Assembly: GCA_013306675.1 (NCBI GenBank)
Contig: JABLUY010000067.1
Span: 62,001 to 126,000, forward strand
Length of the DNA: 64,000 nucleotides
Reading direction: 5' to 3'
Source of the DNA: Thraustochytrium sp. TN22
Taxonomy: Eukaryota > Sar > Bigyra > Thraustochytrida > Thraustochytriidae
Below are positions 29,568-40,029 of the stretch, in pieces. The notes under the pieces were generated by a model, which was given only the letters and a program-made list of their open reading frames with translations, did not search any database and was not told where the DNA came from. Both the position numbers and the translations under genes were made by a program. The stretch's first letter is position 1. Each line of letters begins with the position of its first letter.

Positions 29568-30310
29568 CGCGGCACGGTGGCCGCGCGCGGCGCCTCGCAG
29601 GCTCCGCAGCCTCGCAGCCGCGGCCCGAACGAGGCGGCCGACCCGCTCGACCCGGCTGGCCGAAGCGAGAAGAGAAGATGCATGTAATGCGAGCGCGCGG
29701 CGTGTGCATGTCTGCATGTCGTCGTCACCACGCTCACCGTCACCGATTTCCCATTTCAAACTGGCGGCCAGCTCGGCGCGGGCGCGCGGCGGCGCGGGGC
29801 GCGGCGCGCGCAAAGCCGGAAGGCGGGCCTGGCGCCGGGAGCGCGGCGCGGCGCGGCGCGGCGCGGCGGGGCGCGGCGGCGGGGTGTGCGGCGGCGGGCC
29901 TGCTGCCGGCCGCGCTGCGCGAGCCAGGGCAGAGCAGGCCCTCGAGGCGTCGCGCGAGCTGCTGCCATCCAAACATCCCTCCGTCCATCCCTCGCCGCCT
30001 CCCTCTCCGTCGTGGGCCTTGGCGGCGGGGCGCAGAGCGCTCGCTGCCCGCGGCCGCGCGAGGCGGCTCGGGCCCGAAGCCGCGGGACGCGCGCTGACTG
30101 CCCGGCGCCTGAGGCATCGATCCGCTCGTGCGCGGTGCTGGCAGGTGGTGCTGCGGCGCGCCGAGGCACGGCGCGCGACGCTCTGGGCAGCACGGGAGTT
30201 GTTAGTCCACCATCGGCGGCGGCAGGCTGTCGCGCGAGGCCGCAGCCGTCGCGGTGCGCGGCGAGGCGGCGGCGCGGGCGGAGGCAGAGGCAGAGGCAGA
30301 GGCCGAAGGC
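29301..30310. other. Spacer upstream of the SLC25 gene with GCAG microsatellite
   Basis: No gene is supported. A (GCAG)n tetramer array lies at about 29523-29567. GC-rich tandem GGCGC repeats lie at about 29840-29885 and GGCAGA hexamers at about 30280-30300, directly before the ATG at 30311. A frame that extends upstream of that ATG begins at GTG, not ATG. Confidence 0.5.
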
Positions 30311-32341
30311 ATGGTGACGCTGCTGCCGGGCGGCGGCGGCAGCAGCGCGGGCGATGACCAGGCCGTGGAGGCGAAGCTGCGCGCGCTCTTCAAGGCGCTG
30401 GACCGCGACGGGCGAGGCCGCGTGGACCGCGAGGCGGCGCTGCGGCTCATCCGCGTCGTGCTGGACGCCGACGAGCTCGACGAAGAGGCGCTGCGCAAGC
30501 TGTGCCCGGAGCACATGTGCGCCGTGACGCTGCGTTACGGCGAGTTCCGGGAGCTCATGCAGGTGGCCGGCGCCTGGGTCGTGCTTGGCGACGTCGACCG
30601 CACGCACTTCGAGCGCCGCTGGACGTCGCTCTCGGATCCGGACAACAACTACACGCTCGACTTCCCGCTGCGTCGCCGTACCTCGGCGCCACCGCGCAAG
30701 CTCGACCCGCTGCTCGACCTCGACGACCTCAACGACGACCCGGACTACAGCAAGGCGCTCTTCGCCGACCGCGTGCAGCGCCTGCGCGTTGTCGAGCCCG
30801 AGATCCGCTCGCGCATCTCGCGCAGAATACTCGATCACGTTGACGGCGCGCTGCCGTTTGCTGATCAGCTCAAGTCGCACGTCTTTGACGCGCACCACGC
30901 GCCCACACCTGACACGCCCGCGCCTGCCGACGCGCACCGCGTCTATGTGCGCCCTCGCCCCCGCGCGCGGGGCCCGCATGCTGGTGCGGCGGATGCTAGC
31001 GCCGAACAGGACGAGAGGCAGCAGCAGGAGCAACAGCAGGAGCAACAGCATCAAACTGTTGGCCAAGGACAGACCGAGGAGGAGGAAAAAGTGGGAGTGG
31101 ACGGGGAGCAGGAGAAGAACGGCCAGCAAGCGCGGGAGGAACGGAGTAGGCAGCAGAACGAGACAGCAGCGGCTTTTTTGGAAACCTCCCGCGTGAAGAC
31201 CGATGCCCAGGGCGAGGCGTCCGCCTCCAGCGGGCAACCATCGACTCACTCCAAGACGGACGTTTCCGCTAGCTCGTCCTACTCCTCGTCCTCCTCGTCG
31301 TCTCCGTCGTCTTCAAGCTCCTCCGCGTCCTCGCCTTCGTCGCTGTCGGCCCCGGTCCAAGAACTACAGGCACAGCTGCAGGCTCGGAAGCAGGAGCGTC
31401 TGGCACAACTGCAGGAGGCGGGCCAGCTCAAGTCGGCGCAGGGCGCCACCGGGTCGGCCATGGACGTCGTCAAGTCGCTGGCGGCCGGCGCTATCGCGGG
31501 CGCCACGGCGAAGACGGTGATCGCGCCGCTGGACCGCACCAAGATCATTTTTCAGACGTCGGACCGCAAGTTCTCAGCGCGCGCTGCGGCAGGCGAGATG
31601 AGCCGCATCGTGCGCGAGGAGGGCGTGCGCGGGCTGTGGCGCGGCCACAGCGCCACGCTGGCGCGCGTCGCACCATACGCCGCGCTGCAGTTTGTGGCCT
31701 TCGACACGTACAAGCACATGCTGCTTCGGGAGGAGGACACGCACCTGACGCCTCTGCGGCGCCTCATGGCCGGCAGCATGGCCGGTGCCACCTCGGTTTG
31801 CGCCACCTACCCGCTGGACCTCCTGCGCGCGCGCATGGCTGTGCAGAGCGTGGCGCAAGGCGGCATGCGGCACAACTTCCGCCTCATCTGGCAGAACGAG
31901 GGCCTCACCGGCGTGTATCGCGGCATCGGTCCGACGCTCTTCGGCATCGTCCCGTATGCGGGTCTCGCCTTTGGCACCTTTGAGTCGCTCAAGATCATGG
32001 TCTCGCAGCACTACGGCTCCGAAACCGTCACGGCGGGCCAGCGTCTGGCCTGCGGTGCGCTCGCCGGCTTCGTCGCCCAGTCCCTCACGTACCCGCTCGA
32101 TATTGTGCGCCGCCGGATGCAAACGGACGGCATGCACGCAGCCGGTAAGCCCGGCGCGCCGCGCAAGTACTACTCCATTCCGCAGACTTTGCTCAGTGTG
32201 GCGCGAAACGAGGGTATCATCGGCGGGCTCTTCAAGGGTCTCAGCATGAACTGGATCAAAGGCCCCATCTCGCACGGCATCAGCTTCACCACCTTTGACA
32301 TCATGAAGCGTCACTTCGATGTCACCCCGGCTCGGCGATAG
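30311..32341 (+). CDS. SLC25A42: Mitochondrial CoA-carrier-like SLC25A42 homologue with long N-terminal extension
   Basis: The protein has 676 residues. The C-terminal 290 form a complete three-repeat mitochondrial carrier with PLDRTKIIFQ, PLDLLRARMA and PLDIVRRRMQ. The segment FKGLSMNWIKGPIS is close to vertebrate SLC25A42, which exchanges CoA and adenosine 3',5'-diphosphate across the inner membrane. The first 385 residues are atypical. A calcium-loop-like stretch (LDRDGRGRVD, near residue 30) has ligands at positions 1, 3 and 9 but Arg at 5 and no Glu at 12. A conserved-looking helical region (about 40-200), a Gln/Glu-rich segment and a serine tract (about 320-350) follow. EF-hand plus carrier fusions are known in SCaMC and aspartate/glutamate carriers, but not in typical SLC25A42. 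Calcium regulation is inference. Confidence 0.87.
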   Translation: MVTLLPGGGGSSAGDDQAVEAKLRALFKALDRDGRGRVDREAALRLIRVVLDADELDEEALRKLCPEHMCAVTLRYGEFRELMQVAGAWVVLGDVDRTHFERRWTSLSDPDNNYTLDFPLRRRTSAPPRKLDPLLDLDDLNDDPDYSKALFADRVQRLRVVEPEIRSRISRRILDHVDGALPFADQLKSHVFDAHHAPTPDTPAPADAHRVYVRPRPRARGPHAGAADASAEQDERQQQEQQQEQQHQTVGQGQTEEEEKVGVDGEQEKNGQQAREERSRQQNETAAAFLETSRVKTDAQGEASASSGQPSTHSKTDVSASSSYSSSSSSSPSSSSSSASSPSSLSAPVQELQAQLQARKQERLAQLQEAGQLKSAQGATGSAMDVVKSLAAGAIAGATAKTVIAPLDRTKIIFQTSDRKFSARAAAGEMSRIVREEGVRGLWRGHSATLARVAPYAALQFVAFDTYKHMLLREEDTHLTPLRRLMAGSMAGATSVCATYPLDLLRARMAVQSVAQGGMRHNFRLIWQNEGLTGVYRGIGPTLFGIVPYAGLAFGTFESLKIMVSQHYGSETVTAGQRLACGALAGFVAQSLTYPLDIVRRRMQTDGMHAAGKPGAPRKYYSIPQTLLSVARNEGIIGGLFKGLSMNWIKGPISHGISFTTFDIMKRHFDVTPARR

Positions 32342-32540
32342 ATGGATGCTCGCGGGGGAAAGGAAGAACGAAGACTCCGGGCGCTCGCCCGCCCGACGAC
32401 CGGAGTGTCCTCGTTGTATGTCGTTGTCATTTTCAGCATCGTCGTTGCCGCCGCTGCCGCCTTCGTTTGGCCCGAGGGTGGCGAGCGCATGAGTCAAGCA
32501 AGTAACCCACCCATTTTCACCCAAGCAATGCAAGGCATCC

Positions 32541-32541
32541 A

Positions 32542-32577
<36 letters not shown>

Positions 32578-32578
32578 C
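32541..32578. repeat. (ACGC)n microsatellite
   Basis: About nine copies of the tetramer CACG lie in the convergent spacer between the SLC25 gene and the PH-domain gene. No other feature is visible in the remaining 250 bp. Confidence 0.9.
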
Positions 32579-32627
32579 TTCAGAGTTCTCTTCATTATTC
32601 ATTCGTCCATCGCACGGTCAAGCCAGG

Positions 32628-34484
32628 TCAATCAAAGTCGTCCTCAGCACTCTCGCCCCGCGCGCGGCCCACGGCCCAGCGAAAGGCAGCCAACCAATCC
32701 TGCCGCTGGCCGCTCAGCAGGCGATCCCGGTCCGCCGTCGACATGTCCTTCGGATACCCCGGGATTTCCAGGTTGAGGCTGTAGTCGTCCCATACGAGCG
32801 AGAAGCAGGCACAGACGGACTCCTTATTGCCGGAGCGCTGAAAAGTCGACGTCTTGTGGCCGTGCTCAATAGCCGTGACGCGGGCCAGGTCCAGCTGAGA
32901 ATGGTCCACGCGCCGCGAGTCCAATTTCGCGTAAAATACATGTGTCAGCGTATGATCGCAGTACACCAACCGCAAATGCGGCTTGCCGCGCCGCCCGTGC
33001 TTGACGAAGACCGACCCGCGCACCAGTCGCTTGCGGAAAGTTTCCTCCTCCGCTTCCTGCAGCTTCTCGCGTAGCTGCTCCTCGCTCTCGCGCTGCTGCG
33101 CAACGAGCTGTGCGCGCGCGTTCTCCAGGTCTGCGGCTAGCTGCGCAACGCGCATCTTCGCCTCCTTGGTGTCACGCGCGCTCTTTTCCAGCGCGCGCTG
33201 CGACTCGAGCACGCTCTGCGTCAGCTTTTGCTCGCGTTGCTCGTGTGTGCGCTCGCGCTTTGCGAGCCGCTGCTCCAGCCTGTCCACCTCACTCTTGTCC
33301 ACCATGGCGCCCGAGTCTTCCGTTGAAGTCGAGACAGACCGCGTGCGGGCTTCTCGCGTCGTGCTCGCCCTCTCCTTCTCCTCCTTCTCCTTCTCCTGCT
33401 GCTCCTGCTGTGCACGAAGCGACTTTACGCCCTTGGTGTGCAAAAAGTCGAATGGCGACCGCAGCATCGCGAGCGTCTCGGGGCCATCGTCTTCCTCCGC
33501 CTCCGCCTCCGCCTCTACCTCCGCCTCTGCCTCTCCCAATGCGCCTCGCTGCTGGAGGTTCTCGTGACTACTCGTGCTATTTCTGCTGCTGCTGCTGCTG
33601 TTGATGTTCCTGTTGCTGCCGCTGTTGCTGTTGCTACTACCACTGCCGCCGACCCGGCCGACGCTCCGCGGCGACAAGGTACCGGGCACGCTCCCGGTGG
33701 CCGCCGAGGCGGAGGCGGAGGAGGGCGTGGACGGGGTCGCCGAGGCAGGTCGCCCTGTACGTGGTCGCATGCGATCCTCCAGCGACCCGAGGCCGAGGCC
33801 GAGGCCGTCACGGCTCCCGGCGCTCTCCGGGCGCGGGTGCCGAAACCACCGCATATACTTGGCGCGCTTGCCCTGCAGGCTCGTATCGCGAGTCGGCGAC
33901 AGCGCCGACTTGCCCCGGATGTCAGCGTCTCTGATCCGCAGTCTCAGCGCCTCGTCATCGTTGTAGTCGTACTCGTAGTCGTCATAGACGTCCTCGTCCT
34001 CCACGAAGCCAGAGGAAGACTGCCCTCGTTCGTGGCCTGCAGAGTAAAACCTGGTCAGCTGCGGCTGGCCGCGGCCAGCAACGCTGACAGCCAGACGCTC
34101 CGCCTCCGCCCGCTCACCGGCGCGCGCGAGCGAGGCCTCCAGCTTGCGGTCCAGCTCCTGAATCCTAGACATGCTCGCGCCGACGCCCTCGTCATCGCTG
34201 GCGTCCAGCATGACCGAGACGGCCGGCACGAGCGGTCTCCTACGCGCCTGCGCGGCGCCCCTCTGCTGCTCGCGTTCCCGCGGCGGCGGCGGCGCCGCGC
34301 GCGCCGCGCGTCGCGGAGGGCGAGCCTTCGCCACGCGCGTCGCCACGGCGGCGCGCGCGCCCGGCGCCAGGAACTCCAGGTCCACCGACCCGTTGCGGTG
34401 CATCTTGGCGCGCGTCGGCCCCACCTGCAGCTCCACGCTCTCGTCGCCGCTGCTGCGCGCGTCCTCCTCGCGCGCGGCCGCCAT
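32628..34484 (-). CDS. Coiled-coil protein with C-terminal PH-like domain
   Basis: The protein has 618 residues from an ATG in GCGAGG-ATG-GC context. The N-terminal half is disordered: Arg/Pro/Ala stretches, an acidic Asp/Tyr patch near residue 165-180, and Ser/Asn and Glu/Ala low-complexity runs. A coiled coil spans about 380-485. The last 120 residues form a PH-like domain. A strand block GSVFVKHGRRGKPHLRLVY is followed by a C-terminal helix whose core reads RQDWLAAFRWAV, the conserved Trp of PH folds. Such domains bind phosphoinositides or proteins at membranes. No catalytic domain is present. I do not recognise a specific orthologue. Its job as a membrane or cytoskeletal adaptor is inference. 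Confidence 0.72.
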   Translation of the reverse strand: MAAAREEDARSSGDESVELQVGPTRAKMHRNGSVDLEFLAPGARAAVATRVAKARPPRRAARAAPPPPREREQQRGAAQARRRPLVPAVSVMLDASDDEGVGASMSRIQELDRKLEASLARAGERAEAERLAVSVAGRGQPQLTRFYSAGHERGQSSSGFVEDEDVYDDYEYDYNDDEALRLRIRDADIRGKSALSPTRDTSLQGKRAKYMRWFRHPRPESAGSRDGLGLGLGSLEDRMRPRTGRPASATPSTPSSASASAATGSVPGTLSPRSVGRVGGSGSSNSNSGSNRNINSSSSSRNSTSSHENLQQRGALGEAEAEVEAEAEAEEDDGPETLAMLRSPFDFLHTKGVKSLRAQQEQQEKEKEEKERASTTREARTRSVSTSTEDSGAMVDKSEVDRLEQRLAKRERTHEQREQKLTQSVLESQRALEKSARDTKEAKMRVAQLAADLENARAQLVAQQRESEEQLREKLQEAEEETFRKRLVRGSVFVKHGRRGKPHLRLVYCDHTLTHVFYAKLDSRRVDHSQLDLARVTAIEHGHKTSTFQRSGNKESVCACFSLVWDDYSLNLEIPGYPKDMSTADRDRLLSGQRQDWLAAFRWAVGRARGESAEDDFD

Positions 34485-35776
34485 CCTCGCGCGAGTCCGC
34501 CATCTGCTCTGCAGTGGACGACCAGGGCGCCGCCAGTGCCCGGCTCGGGCGCGTGCCGTCGCACACGTTGCCTCAACGGGTCTACTAGCCTACTAACAGC
34601 TAACAACAGTAAGTAGCGTCTGCTCAGGCCTGCTCATCAGAGCTCGAGGCCAAGTCAGACTCGGAGTCAGGCCCGGGCCCAGGCGGCCTTGGAGTTTTGA
34701 GGAGGCCTCCCAGGGCTCCTGGGGCTCCTGGGGCTCCTACGCCGCGACGCGCGGCAGCAGCGCGGAGACTAAGCTTAGCTAGAACGCAGCAGGAGTGCTT
34801 GCTGGGCGCGTTGGGGACCGCCGGGAGGAGAGCGAAGCTCGCGACGAGCGCTCGCGCTTGCGTTCTTGCTCTACAGCTGCAGCAAGGGAGAGCAAGTTAC
34901 AGCACAGCAAGACATCTGGCTGACATCATCGCACAGCACCGCTTTTGATGCGTCCTTCCTCATCAGAGGGCGGCCCTGGCCCCTCTGCACTGCGACGACG
35001 ACAGTCACGCGCCAACTTCAAGTTGAAGCTCCACTGCCGCACGTCCGCCGGCGAGTTCGAGCCTGACTCGGACTGTGAGTCCGGCCGGCACTGGCACTCG
35101 ACGAGTCCGAGTCGTGGGCGCCGCGGCGGCGCGATCAAGCTCGCGGTCAAGCTCGACTCCCGAGCACATCGAGCTTCGAGTTCCGATCACTTGCCACCCC
35201 AGTCGGTCCTCGGTGCCGAGCATGACACAATCCAAGTGCGCGCCGCGAGTCCCGCGACGCTGAGCCTGATCCTGAGCGAGCACGAGGACTCGGAGCAGTG
35301 CCAGTGAGCAGCCGGCGACTCGAAGCTGGCCTGCTGCTGTGACTACTTGGGCTCGCGCGCCGCCTCCTCCTCCTCCTCCTCCTCCTCCTCCTCCTTCTCC
35401 TCCTCCTCCGCCGCCGCCGCCGCCGCCGCCACCGCCCCGCGCGGGCAGCAGACGGCCAAGGCAGCGGCGGCGCGGGCGCGGGCGCGGCGCGCGGCGCGCG
35501 GCGGCGGCGGCGGCGCGGCGGCGGGCGGGGGCGCAGAGCGGGCGACAGAGTCGTTGGGCGGCGGCGGCGTCAGTTGATCGAAGAGGCCTCTGGCCGCTGG
35601 CAAGCAAGCCTCCAACCATCCGCGCCCCGGCTGGCGCGGCGACGCCTCGGACGCGCGCGCGCGGGCGGAGACGCGGGCGGCGGGCGGCGCGGGCGGCGGG
35701 CGGACGGCCGTGCGCAGCGCCAGCGCCGCGCTGGGGCTGCTGGCGAGCGAGCAGGGCGCCGGGCGGAGCGGCGAGC
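34485..35776. promoter_or_regulatory. Divergent spacer, PH-domain gene / RIIa gene
   Basis: No gene is supported in 1.3 kb. A GGGGCTCCT 9-mer is tandemly repeated at about 34710-34738. CAGTGCCAGTG/CACTGGCACTC sites lie at about 35086 and 35294. TCCGAGTCG-type sites lie at about 35104. A (CTC)n then (CCG)n triplet tract lies at about 35365-35432. A frame running from 35339 into the RIIa gene translates the triplets as polyproline and is not considered part of the protein. Confidence 0.45.
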
Positions 35777-36094
35777 ATGGCAGAGCAGACGGCAACGGCC
35801 GGCGGCGCCGTGCTGACGGCGGAGCAGCAGGAGATGCTGAATGAGAAGAAGGTGATGCTGCGGCTGGAGAACGAGCAGTACCTGCGGGAGCACCCGGAGC
35901 TGAAGCGTATCTTGAACCAGTTTTTCGTCAAGGTGCTCAACGACAAGCCCGAGGACGTGGAGTCGTACGCGGCCAAGTACTTCACGGACTCGGCCACGTA
36001 CGCGACCGAGGGCAAGGCGCAGGGCGGGGCGCCCGGTGACGCGCAGCAGGCGCCAGCTGACGGGTCCCAGGACGGCCCTGACGTCTCGTCATGA
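35777..36094 (+). CDS. RIIAD1: Small stand-alone RIIa (dimerisation/docking) domain protein
   Basis: The 105-residue protein starts in a GCGAGC-ATG-GC context. Residues about 20-75 form an RIIa-type dimerisation/docking domain. The segment NEQYLREHPELKRILNQFF continues with a PEDVESYAAKYFTD end, which aligns with RIIAD1 and with the N-terminal domain of PKA regulatory subunits and sperm RIIa proteins. The last 30 residues are disordered (Gly/Ala/Gln). No cyclic-nucleotide-binding domain follows. Such small proteins dock to amphipathic helices of scaffold proteins, often in cilia or flagella, such as the radial-spoke neck. This supports a flagellated stage of the organism, by inference. It is convergent with the cyclase gene, whose stop is 227 bp away. 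Confidence 0.82.
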   Translation: MAEQTATAGGAVLTAEQQEMLNEKKVMLRLENEQYLREHPELKRILNQFFVKVLNDKPEDVESYAAKYFTDSATYATEGKAQGGAPGDAQQAPADGSQDGPDVSS

Positions 36095-36321
36095 AGCGGT
36101 CTGCAAAGGCTGCGCTGGGCTGGGCTGGGCCAGCCCTGGCGGAGCACTTGGACACTCCGGTGCTTCTGATCTGTCAACTATCACTCGAAACCAAACGAAG
36201 CTCAAATCGACACAAAAGGGGAAATCTTGGCTTGACATTGAATTTTACATGTTGCGCTGAGCAACCGAACCCGACACTGTCCGTGTCTTGGCTCAGTGCC
36301 GCTGCTGCCGCTGCTCGTAGT

Positions 36322-36917
36322 TCATTTGACGGAGGCGAAATAGGTTCTCTGCGGAGGCGCGAGCGGGGATAGGTCGATGATATCGCGGGGCTCAAAGTTG
36401 AACAGGTCGTCCGCAGAGCGATTTTGCTTCCGCAGCGAGTCCAGTGCGGCCTGCGAAACGTGTACGCGGCCGGCCTTGCTCTTGCTCTCCATCATCTGTG
36501 CGAGAGCAACACTGTCACCAAAGATGTGGTAGCGCGGGTCCTTGAAGCCTACGACACCAGCGATGGCACTGCCTGCGTGGATACCGATGCGGATCTGAAT
36601 GTCGGGCTCCTCGATCTCCTCGGCCAAGTACATTTCACTCTGCTCGCGGAGCAAGGCAAATTCTTCCTCGCTCTTGGCCTGAAGCGTGGACCGTGGGGCA
36701 TCGCTGGGCTTACCGCCGAGTGTAATACGCACGTTGAGTCCGCGTCGAGATCCGATGCGGGCCACAGACGGCGTAGTGGTCACCACATCTAAGGTGTCCT
36801 GGCTGTCGCCGGCCTCCGCGGAGATGCTGTGGGGCTGCCAAGACGGCGGGTCTGCCTTTTCATCCTTGGTCTCCTGCTCGCTGACTTCCTCGATGGCGAG
36901 CTGAGGCGTCGACGCCG

Positions 36918-36954
<37 letters not shown>

Positions 36955-39900
36955 CTGCTCTTGCTGCTCTTGCTGCTCTTGCTGCTGCTGCTCTTGCTGC
37001 TGACTGGCTCGCGAGGCGCGGTCCATCTCAAATGAGTTGTTCGTGATCGAAAGGAGACGGCGCTCACGCATTAAGGCCCGACGCTTCTCCTCGTTTTCGC
37101 GGAGCAAAATCTTGTGCGCAACCTGGCGTAGCTCCGTGATGGAGTTCATCATTTCGATGGCGGCACGCATGGTCCTCTCCGTGTGGTCGCTGGAGAGCTC
37201 CGGGCAACCGCCCACAACGAAGTAGGCGTCGCCGATGATCTCAACCTTGTACAAGCCATACTTCTCACTGATGGCGTCGAAACGCATGTACATGGCATTG
37301 AGGAAATCCATGAGCGAAAGCGGCGAGATGCTGCTGGAGAATTTGGTGAAGCCCACCATGTCGGTGAAGAGGATGGTCACATTCTCGAAGTTGTCCACGA
37401 TGCGCGCGTGGTCGCCCTCCATGAGCACTGGTACAATGCTGGGCGGCAGCAGCTGCTGCATGAGCGCTGTCTTTTGCTCCTTTTGGATTTGCAACTTCTC
37501 GCCCTGGTCGAGGATGAGGCGGCTCTGGCAAAAGTCCTTGAAGAGGAAGTGGTCCTGCACAGCCACGCACCAAGTCTGGAGCAGCGCGGTCATGAGAAGG
37601 TAGCCCTCGTGCACCAATATGTCCTCCAGCGTCAGTTTGTTCTCCATGACGTCGACCGTGCGCATCATGTATCTGTAGTAGGTCTTCTCATTGGCCAACA
37701 TCTGGTAAAGGAGCAACGCCTGCGCCATGACGGACACGAGGAGCGACAGTAAGACGCGGTGCCGCATGGGGATGATTTGCTGGTTGATGAAGATTGTGAT
37801 GACCACCATGAGGAAAGAAGCGTTGGGGTGTTTCATGAGCACATTGAGCGCGATCGTGCATGCCACGCCAGTCATGAAGCCCAGCTCGACAATCACGAAA
37901 ACGTAGGCTCGCCAGCGTCGGTATCGTACCATTGCCTGCACGAGCGCACTCATCCCCATGAGGCCCAGGGTACCGCTAATCAGCATCAGGTACTGTGAGT
38001 CAGTGAAGGCAGAACCTTGCGCGGCACCATCGCCAGCCCGCGCGCTGAGCGTCAGATAGAGCCCGAGCTCGATGATGAGCGCAACCGGCAGGCAGACCAG
38101 AAGGAAGCTGGAGAAGCGCCGGATGTTGACTCGCCCACGGCGCTGCTGCACCTCTTGAAACTCGGGCGATCCCAGAGAAAGGGCCAACCACAAGGCGCCA
38201 AGGATGGTGGCCCGGTCGAACCTGTTGCCCTCGAAAATGCTGCCATGCTTAGAGTCCAGCACGGGTAGTGTGCCGTCCGCCCGTGCGCGGATGTAGGTCC
38301 GCAGGCGCTCCTCCTCGCGCTCAAGCGTTGTGGAACGGTCCTTACTCGCCGAGGAGTAAAAGGTCTGGGCCGAGTTGTTGTCATCCTTTGGTGTGGCGAG
38401 GATTGATGACTCCGACGAGTTTTTGGGCTCCGGCACGGGTGCCACCTTGGAACGCCGCGTGGACCCAGGCAGGTTGGAGAAGCCGCTCACGGACCAGGTG
38501 TTGAATAAGGAGTTGTGATTGGACGCGATGTGCTCAAGCATTTGCGAGCGATCCTTGATGAGGGCGTTCTGGCCCTTGCGGTCGAGCGTGTCCTTGCGCC
38601 CCGTCAAGAAATAGGTCTCCATGTTGCCCTTGCCCTTGACAGAGATCGTGCCTCGGGGCTCGAGCACGAACTTCTTTGCCAGCATCGCGTATGTGGAGGG
38701 CGAGACCTGGATCCTTCCCTCCGGACAGGTCGACTCCATGCGCGAGGCGGTGTTGACCGGGTCGCCAAAGAGCTTGAAACGCGGGCTCTTCTGGCCCACC
38801 ACGCCTGCGACGATCGCCCCAGAGTTGAGGCCGATACGGATTTGCACGTCCTGCCCTAGCGTCGGCACGGTCTGGCGCAGCAGGCGGTTGATTTCCGGCA
38901 TGATCGTGATGAACTCCAGCGCGAGCTCCGCCACGTCCTCGGCATGGCGCCTGCTGCGCTGCGGGCAGCCACCCACCACCATGTACACCTCGGCGATGGT
39001 CTCCACCTTGTACACGTCGTAGTCCTCGAGAATCGAGTCGAAGACTGAGAAGATGGTGTTGAGGATGTCAACCAGCTCCTCGCGCGACTGATGCGCGGAG
39101 ATGCTGCTGAACTTGCACACCTCGACGAACATGACTGTGACGGACGCGAACTTCTCGGCGATGCGAACGGGCGCTTCCGCATCGCTGCGGTCCTGCAGCG
39201 CCTCCGAGATTACGTCCGGGAGCATGCTGCGCAGCAGGTCCCGCGTCTTCTTTGTCTCCTTTTCCACCTCGCGCGTCTGTTCCAGCAGCAGGTGCTGGCT
39301 GATGATGGACCGCCGCAGATTGAGCTCGCGGTGGAAGGAGACGTACATGAGGAAGAAAAATGCACAAGCTGTCGTCCCGCTCATGATGAACACCGTCTGC
39401 TGGGTCAGGTTCGCGTCGTTCGCTTGGGTCGCCGCCCGATTTGACATGAATGCAAAGACTATGTAGAGGCTAATCGTGAGCCCGGCGATGAGCGAGGCGT
39501 TTCGCATCGTCAGCGGCGTGCTGGTGAAGAGAACGATGCAGAAGAGCACCGGATTCATGTTGCTGTAGTTGTCTGAGTCCAGCTTGTCCATCACGAGCGC
39601 CAACCCGACGCCAAGGAAAAGCACACCAGAGATCACCTGCGCGTAGTTGAGAAAGAACCTTGACGTGATCAACACGAAGGCCAGCGGCAGAGACACTGTG
39701 CCGATGCCGAAGATGAGGCGCTCCCACGCGTCTGGTGTGTAAAACGTGTAAAATAGTGCCACCAGGAAGGTGCTCATGCAGAGAAGCTTGAGCAGCGGCC
39801 GGTAGCGCAGCGCATTGAGTTGCCGAAACTCGGTCTCCAATATCTCACAGGCCAGCTTGTCGCCCTCGTACCTGAGCCACGGCTGCGCGACCTTGACCTG

Positions 39901-40029
39901 TGTCACGTGCTTGCACAGATACCGCAAGCGCCGTCGACGCTCCGCCGCGGTCCGCTTGCGCACCGCGAGCACATGTTTGGCGAAGCGCGCGCGCAGCCTC
40001 AGCCCTGCGGGCGAGTCTGACGACGCCAT
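36322..40029 (-). CDS. Twelve-TM, two-domain class III nucleotide cyclase
   Basis: The 1235-residue protein has the mammalian adenylyl-cyclase plan. Six membrane helices (about residues 80-250) are followed by cyclase domain C1 (about 285-460), about six more helices (about 600-770), and domain C2 (about 860-1225). C1 has Glu303 and Glu347 where the two metal-binding Asp normally sit (FVEVCKF, IAEVYMVVGG), but keeps the transition-state Asn426 and Arg430 (NTASRMES). C2 keeps both metal Asp, D890 (FTDMVGFT) and D934 (IGDAYFVVGG), but has Ala1175 and Met1179 in place of Asn and Arg. A C2 insertion of roughly 160 residues includes a Gln-rich tract at about 1009-1041. In C1 the purine-contact positions read Glu (KVETI) and Lys (PRFKLFG), so ATP or GTP preference cannot be called. 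A longer upstream frame starts at GTG and was rejected. Confidence 0.9.

Noticed and set aside
35339-35776. Polyproline N-terminus joined to the RIIa protein
   Set aside because: It derives from CTC/CCG triplet repeats in the promoter. The RIIa domain and a good start context begin at 35777.
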